DNA of 64,000 bases, from the NCBI RefSeq assembly GCF_028554725.1, contig NC_071667.1, positions 10,461,501 to 10,525,500 of the forward strand, in the 5' to 3' direction. A program made the translations under genes and the position numbers. The DNA comes from Zeugodacus cucurbitae. Taxonomy: Eukaryota; Arthropoda; Insecta; Diptera; Tephritidae. Positions 60,205 through 64,000 of the stretch are shown here, piece after piece. Within the stretch, counting starts at the first letter, position 1. The number at the start of each line of letters is the position of its first letter. The notes under the pieces are model-generated. The model made no database searches, was not told the origin of the DNA, and saw only the letters and a list, made by a program, of their open reading frames with translations.

Positions 60205-62530
60205 GATATTTCTACTATAGATATCAAGTCAGATATTGCAACATTTTATTTGCTCTGTTCTCGCTCTTCGGTATACTCTCTCAGAGTGAATCGTCGGTCT
60301 AAGGGCATCTCTTGTATGTTACAAAGGCGACGTGTAATCTGAATTAATCTTAATTAAATAAAATTGTTCGTCAAGGGAGTTTTTAAAGTACATATTTTAT
60401 ATATTATTCATATTAATATAACGACATTTACGCAACACTTTACTTTAATACAAAAATATATACACATATATGTATATATGTATACATATAAATGTATACA
60501 TATACATATATGCAGTTAATTTTACAAAAAATTATATTCACAAAAGATGTCACTCATTATGCGAAAAAATTGTTGTGGAGACGCACAATATCATAGTCCG
60601 CATGCATTCAATTAATTATATTTTAATCGCTATCGCACAGCTGGGAATATATGTATATATGTATATATCCTTTATCAAAGAGTTATAATTTCAATTTGTA
60701 ATTTCTTCATAAAACGAGGCATTGTCGTCATTTAAATGCATACACACATATATTTTTTAATGTAGGTGCATTCAAAGTGCGCTGCGCTTCAATGCGTCGA
60801 TTTGTTTAATCGTCGCTCGTCTCGTCACACATCCGTTAACCCGTTCGACAGACACTACACATCCGTTTCCGTTGTTAACAGCTTCATTGTTGTGTTATTG
60901 AATTTGAAATGGGCCAACAAAAAACAAAGCGCCCCACTACAGACACACACACACACATATACATATAAACATACATTGAGCCAGTTGTCAAATACTTTGT
61001 GATTTTGTTGCATGTTGCCGCTCTTAAAATAGTAGTGTAATTTACATTATCATCAAGCAAAGCTTAACCCCATTTTATTAAAAGCGCACACAAACTCATT
61101 TGGCTGTCTCGCCTGCGACGGGCAGCCACCAATTTGCGCGTAGCTTGAAACCAATCGCTCGGACTGCCAGCCATCCAGCGAGCCAGTCAGCCACTCATTC
61201 GTAGCCGTCAGCACCGGATTTGGTTACCGGTGAAACGCGACAATGCTTTGTGTTTTCTGCTCAGTAGCGAAACGGAACCCCAGAGTAGATAAATAAATAT
61301 ATATATTATATATAGATATATATAAGTATATGCAAATATAGCCAGTAGCGGCAAGGGTGACAGACATTGACTGTCAGTCAATTAAATGGGAACGAAATTG
61401 TCATAAAGACCAGCAAAAAGTAGTGAGCAGTCGAAAAATCATCCACATGAAATCATTAAATAAATGCGAGCGACTGTTTGTAACGAACTTACAAATGCTG
61501 TAGCTATTTAATACGCGCTACTACCAAAGCTAAAATATACAAACACACATACATATTTATAACTACTATGACCGATATTGCATACTTTTTCAAATAATGT
61601 ACAAATAAAGTAAACACAATTTTTGAGTAAAAAAAAAGAGGAAATTTGTTGGCGGTCGACAGCGCGCGGGTGTGTATCTACATAAATGCGCAACCGACTG
61701 TAACCGACTGTTTGATGGACGGCTACCCAGGTGTGACAAATAATTACGCGAATAATGTGCACATGCCGGAAAAGAAAAAGTTCATTAAAACAGGCAAACA
61801 ACAAAAATTCAGTAAAATATTCGTGATTGTGAAAAAGTGTATACACGAATGAGGGTAAAGTCCGCACGCCTAGTCAATTGGGTATTTACAATGTTTACTC
61901 ACAAGAATTGCTTGTTTCCAATTTTTTGATTTTGTGAACAATTGAAGTTTGTTGTTTTTTATATAAAAAATCTATATATTATGCATATCACTACAGCTGA
62001 CTGCTTAACTGTCTGCGCAGGCGCGTTAGAACCATGTAGTCACTTTCTTCTTTATAGTTATAATTAACTAGTTTTTTTTTTTCAAATCGGTAATAGGAGT
62101 TGAGTGGAAGTCTTTCTATAAACTTCCTCACTCCAAATACGTTTTTGTTGTTGCACCAATGGAACGCATGTCTCAAATAACTCAGTAAATTTATGTAATG
62201 ACGAGTTGAAAATCCTCGCTTATTCCCATTTTGTTGAACCGACTGTACATAGAGAATGGAATTAATTCTTATTTCTTAAATCTAAAGAATTAAATTTTAA
62301 TAATATTTTTTCGTTGTTTTCTAGTAAAGTAAGTACAATTGTTATAACTGTGTGTAATTGGTTCAATTTGTCGGGTACTTACTTTACTTCACTACGCAGT
62401 TCGTATGTATGTGATGCAAATCACTTTAATTATATGTATAAACTCGACAAATAATTGATGATAAATTGCACTAGATTGTGTTTACTAGGGTTGTCCACAA
62501 AAAATATTGATTTCATATTTTCATATAATT
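60205..62530. other. Gene-free stretch with a GC-richer block
   Basis: TA/TG low-complexity sequence lies at about 60455-60515 and 61297-61335, with a CA run at about 60942-60957. A conspicuously GC-richer block (about 61085-61260), followed by leader-like sequence to about 61860, could be a promoter and first-exon region, but no gene is recognised. Confidence 0.35.
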
Positions 62531-62542
62531 TTGTTGGTGAAT

Positions 62543-63345
62543 GTATGTATGTATGTGATTGGCGTTGCAACCGTTTAGCCGGTTATAGCCGAATCGACGA
62601 TAGTGCGCCATCTCTCTCTCTCCTTCGCAGTTCGGCGCCAGTTGGAGATCCCAAGTGTAACCAGGTCGCTCTCCACCTGGTCCCTCCAACGGAGTGGAGG
62701 CCTTCCCCTTCCTCGGCTTCCTCCGGCGGGTACTGCATCGAACACTTTCAGGGCTGGAGTGTTTTCGTCCATTCGGACAACATGACCTAGCCAGCGTAGC
62801 CGCTGTCTTTTTATTCGCTGAACTATGTCAATGTCGTCGTATAACTCGTACAGCTCATCGTTCCATCGTCTGCGGTATTCGCCGTTGCCAATGTTCTTAG
62901 GACCATAAATCTTGCGCAAAATTTTCCTCTCGAAAACTCCTAGTGTCGTCTCATCTGATGTTGACATCGTCCAAGCTTCTGCACCGTAGAGCAGGACGGG
63001 AATGATAAGCGACTTGTAGAGCTTGATTTTGGTTCGTCGAGAGAGGACTTTACTGTTCAATTGCCTACTCAGTCCAAAGTAGCACCTGGTTCCCAGGTAT
63101 ACGAAATTATCTACGACCTCGAAGTTATGACTGTCAACAGTGACGTGGGAGCCAAGGCGCGAATGCGCCGACTGTTTGTTTGATGACAGGAGATATTTCG
63201 TCTTGTCCTCATTCACCTCCAGACCCATTCGCTTCGCCTCCTTATCCATGCGGGAAAAAGCAGAACAAACGGCGCGGTTGTTGCTTCCGATGATATCAAT
63301 ATCATCGGCGTACGCCAGGAGCTGTACACTCTTGTAGAAGATTGA
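62543..63345 (-). mobile_element. RTE-type LINE, copy 6, with 12-bp target duplication
   Basis: The 12-bp direct repeat TTGTTGGTGAAT at 62531-62542 and 63346-63357 brackets the insertion exactly. The element is 803 bp, truncated at its 5' end just before LLAYADDIDIIG. The minus-strand frame is still open through YADD, NEDKTKYLL, RRTKIKLYKSLIIPVLLYGA, KRQRLRWLGHVVRMDEN and GRGRPPLRW to its stop. A 72-bp in-frame deletion after NFVYLGT removes 24 codons relative to copy 5. The intact frame and perfect duplication suggest the youngest RTE insertion here. Confidence 0.92.
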
Positions 63346-63549
63346 TTGTTGGTGAATATAATTTATATTATTAAAAATAAAATATCGCTTGATAGACATA
63401 AGCGCCAAAGTCGAGTTAAAATAAAACAGAAGTGCTGCTAAAAATCAACTATTATCTGATTCTCCACTGTGAATTCAAAATATTTATAGAAGTTATAATT
63501 GCATATTATTAAAAGGGATCAATCTATAGTTTTAAGACTAAAAATAATA

Positions 63550-64000
63550 TGTTAGGAAAGTCTAATTTGGGTGCAACCGAACATTTTATACTTTCGCAAT
63601 TTATTCATATAGTTTTATAAAGATAACACAATTCAACCCATATGTTCTGCATAAAGGCCAATAGTATAACGAAAATCATCATATATAGTGTATGACGGCT
63701 GAGGTAATTCCTGAACCGCTTTCACTCATTTTCACCACGGAGGTACACTATATCCAAGACTATACGCTCACTTAATTTTGCTAAGATATCTCACATATTA
63801 ACCAATAATTCGGTATATGGGAGCTAGGAGATGATATTTTTGAAAAACCTATAATTAGGTATATGGAGATGTTATGACCCGATCTTAATAATTTTTGGTA
63901 CAGAGACACGCTATTAGAAGAAAACACTTTCCTCTGAATTATATAAATTAGCTGAGAGATTTACCCATATTTTCGGTGAATAATTACCCTTAGGTACCGA
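63550..64000 (+). repeat. Family X copy X10, running out of the window
   Basis: Starts GTTAGGAAAGTCTAATTTGG with a decayed hairpin, then TTTTATACTTTCGCAATTTA. It follows X3 closely (TATAACGAAAATCATCATAT, GAGGTAATTCCTGAACCG) to the window end. Confidence 0.85.

Noticed and set aside
1..64000. CRISPR arrays, operons, tRNA or rRNA genes, viral or LTR-retroviral genes
   Set aside because: The sequence is eukaryotic. No regular spacer arrays, no cloverleaf with A/B boxes, no rRNA-like blocks and no gag/pol/env-type frames were recognised by eye.

Overview
The window is a stretch of insect nuclear DNA. It is visibly AT-rich, gene-poor, rich in microsatellites and crowded with nested transposable elements. 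The single clear protein-coding gene is an insect-type multicopper oxidase homologue (minus strand, 29308-31383, two exons). The transposon mix (RTE-type LINEs with CATA tails, mariners, Tc1-like elements, a hAT, a Helitron) and the gene structure suggest a higher fly. A tephritid-like fly is my best guess, but this is inference from pattern recognition and was not tested.

Layout. 1-6.4 kb: a copy of a high-copy repeat that I call family X, split by a short Helitron (477-1148); a dead Tc1-like transposase (3084-4046, minus); an inverted-repeat element (4522-4981); a 3' RTE stub; and a broken mariner (5791-6400). 6.4-13 kb: no recognised gene. 13-16 kb: a candidate terminal-inverted-repeat (TIR) element, Z, holding an RTE fragment and a full-length X. 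17-18.3 kb: a LINE 3' fragment and a 194-bp MITE. 18.3-29.3 kb: no recognised gene except a deleted Tc1 derivative (25079-25758). 29.3-31.4 kb: the multicopper oxidase gene. 33.3 kb: a second copy of the LINE fragment. 37.2-42.7 kb: two X copies, one holding the longest RTE copy, the other holding a 1.6-kb TIR element, W. 46.4-54 kb: two X copies in inverted orientation, a hAT inside one of them, and a tandem duplication of 2,896 bp whose two copies look identical. 56.5-57.8 kb: a pogo-like remnant and an RTE. 59.3-60.2 kb: an inactivated irritans-type mariner. 62.5-64 kb: a young RTE insertion with a 12-bp target duplication, and another X copy.

Function. The multicopper oxidase is the only feature expected to make a product. 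Its trinuclear-cluster motifs are mostly kept, but its type 1 copper site is destroyed (His to Thr, Cys to Ser, His to Gln). It is therefore probably not a working laccase and resembles the class described in insects as multicopper-oxidase-related proteins. No transposase or reverse transcriptase here is intact. Candidate exons with good splice signals at 46124-46199 and 54130-54173 (plus) and 58152-58313 (minus) hint that much of the window is intronic or flanking sequence of genes lying outside it.

No clearly new biological system is visible. The most unusual items are the type-1-copper-less oxidase, the modular X repeat family, elements W and Z, and the perfect tandem duplication.
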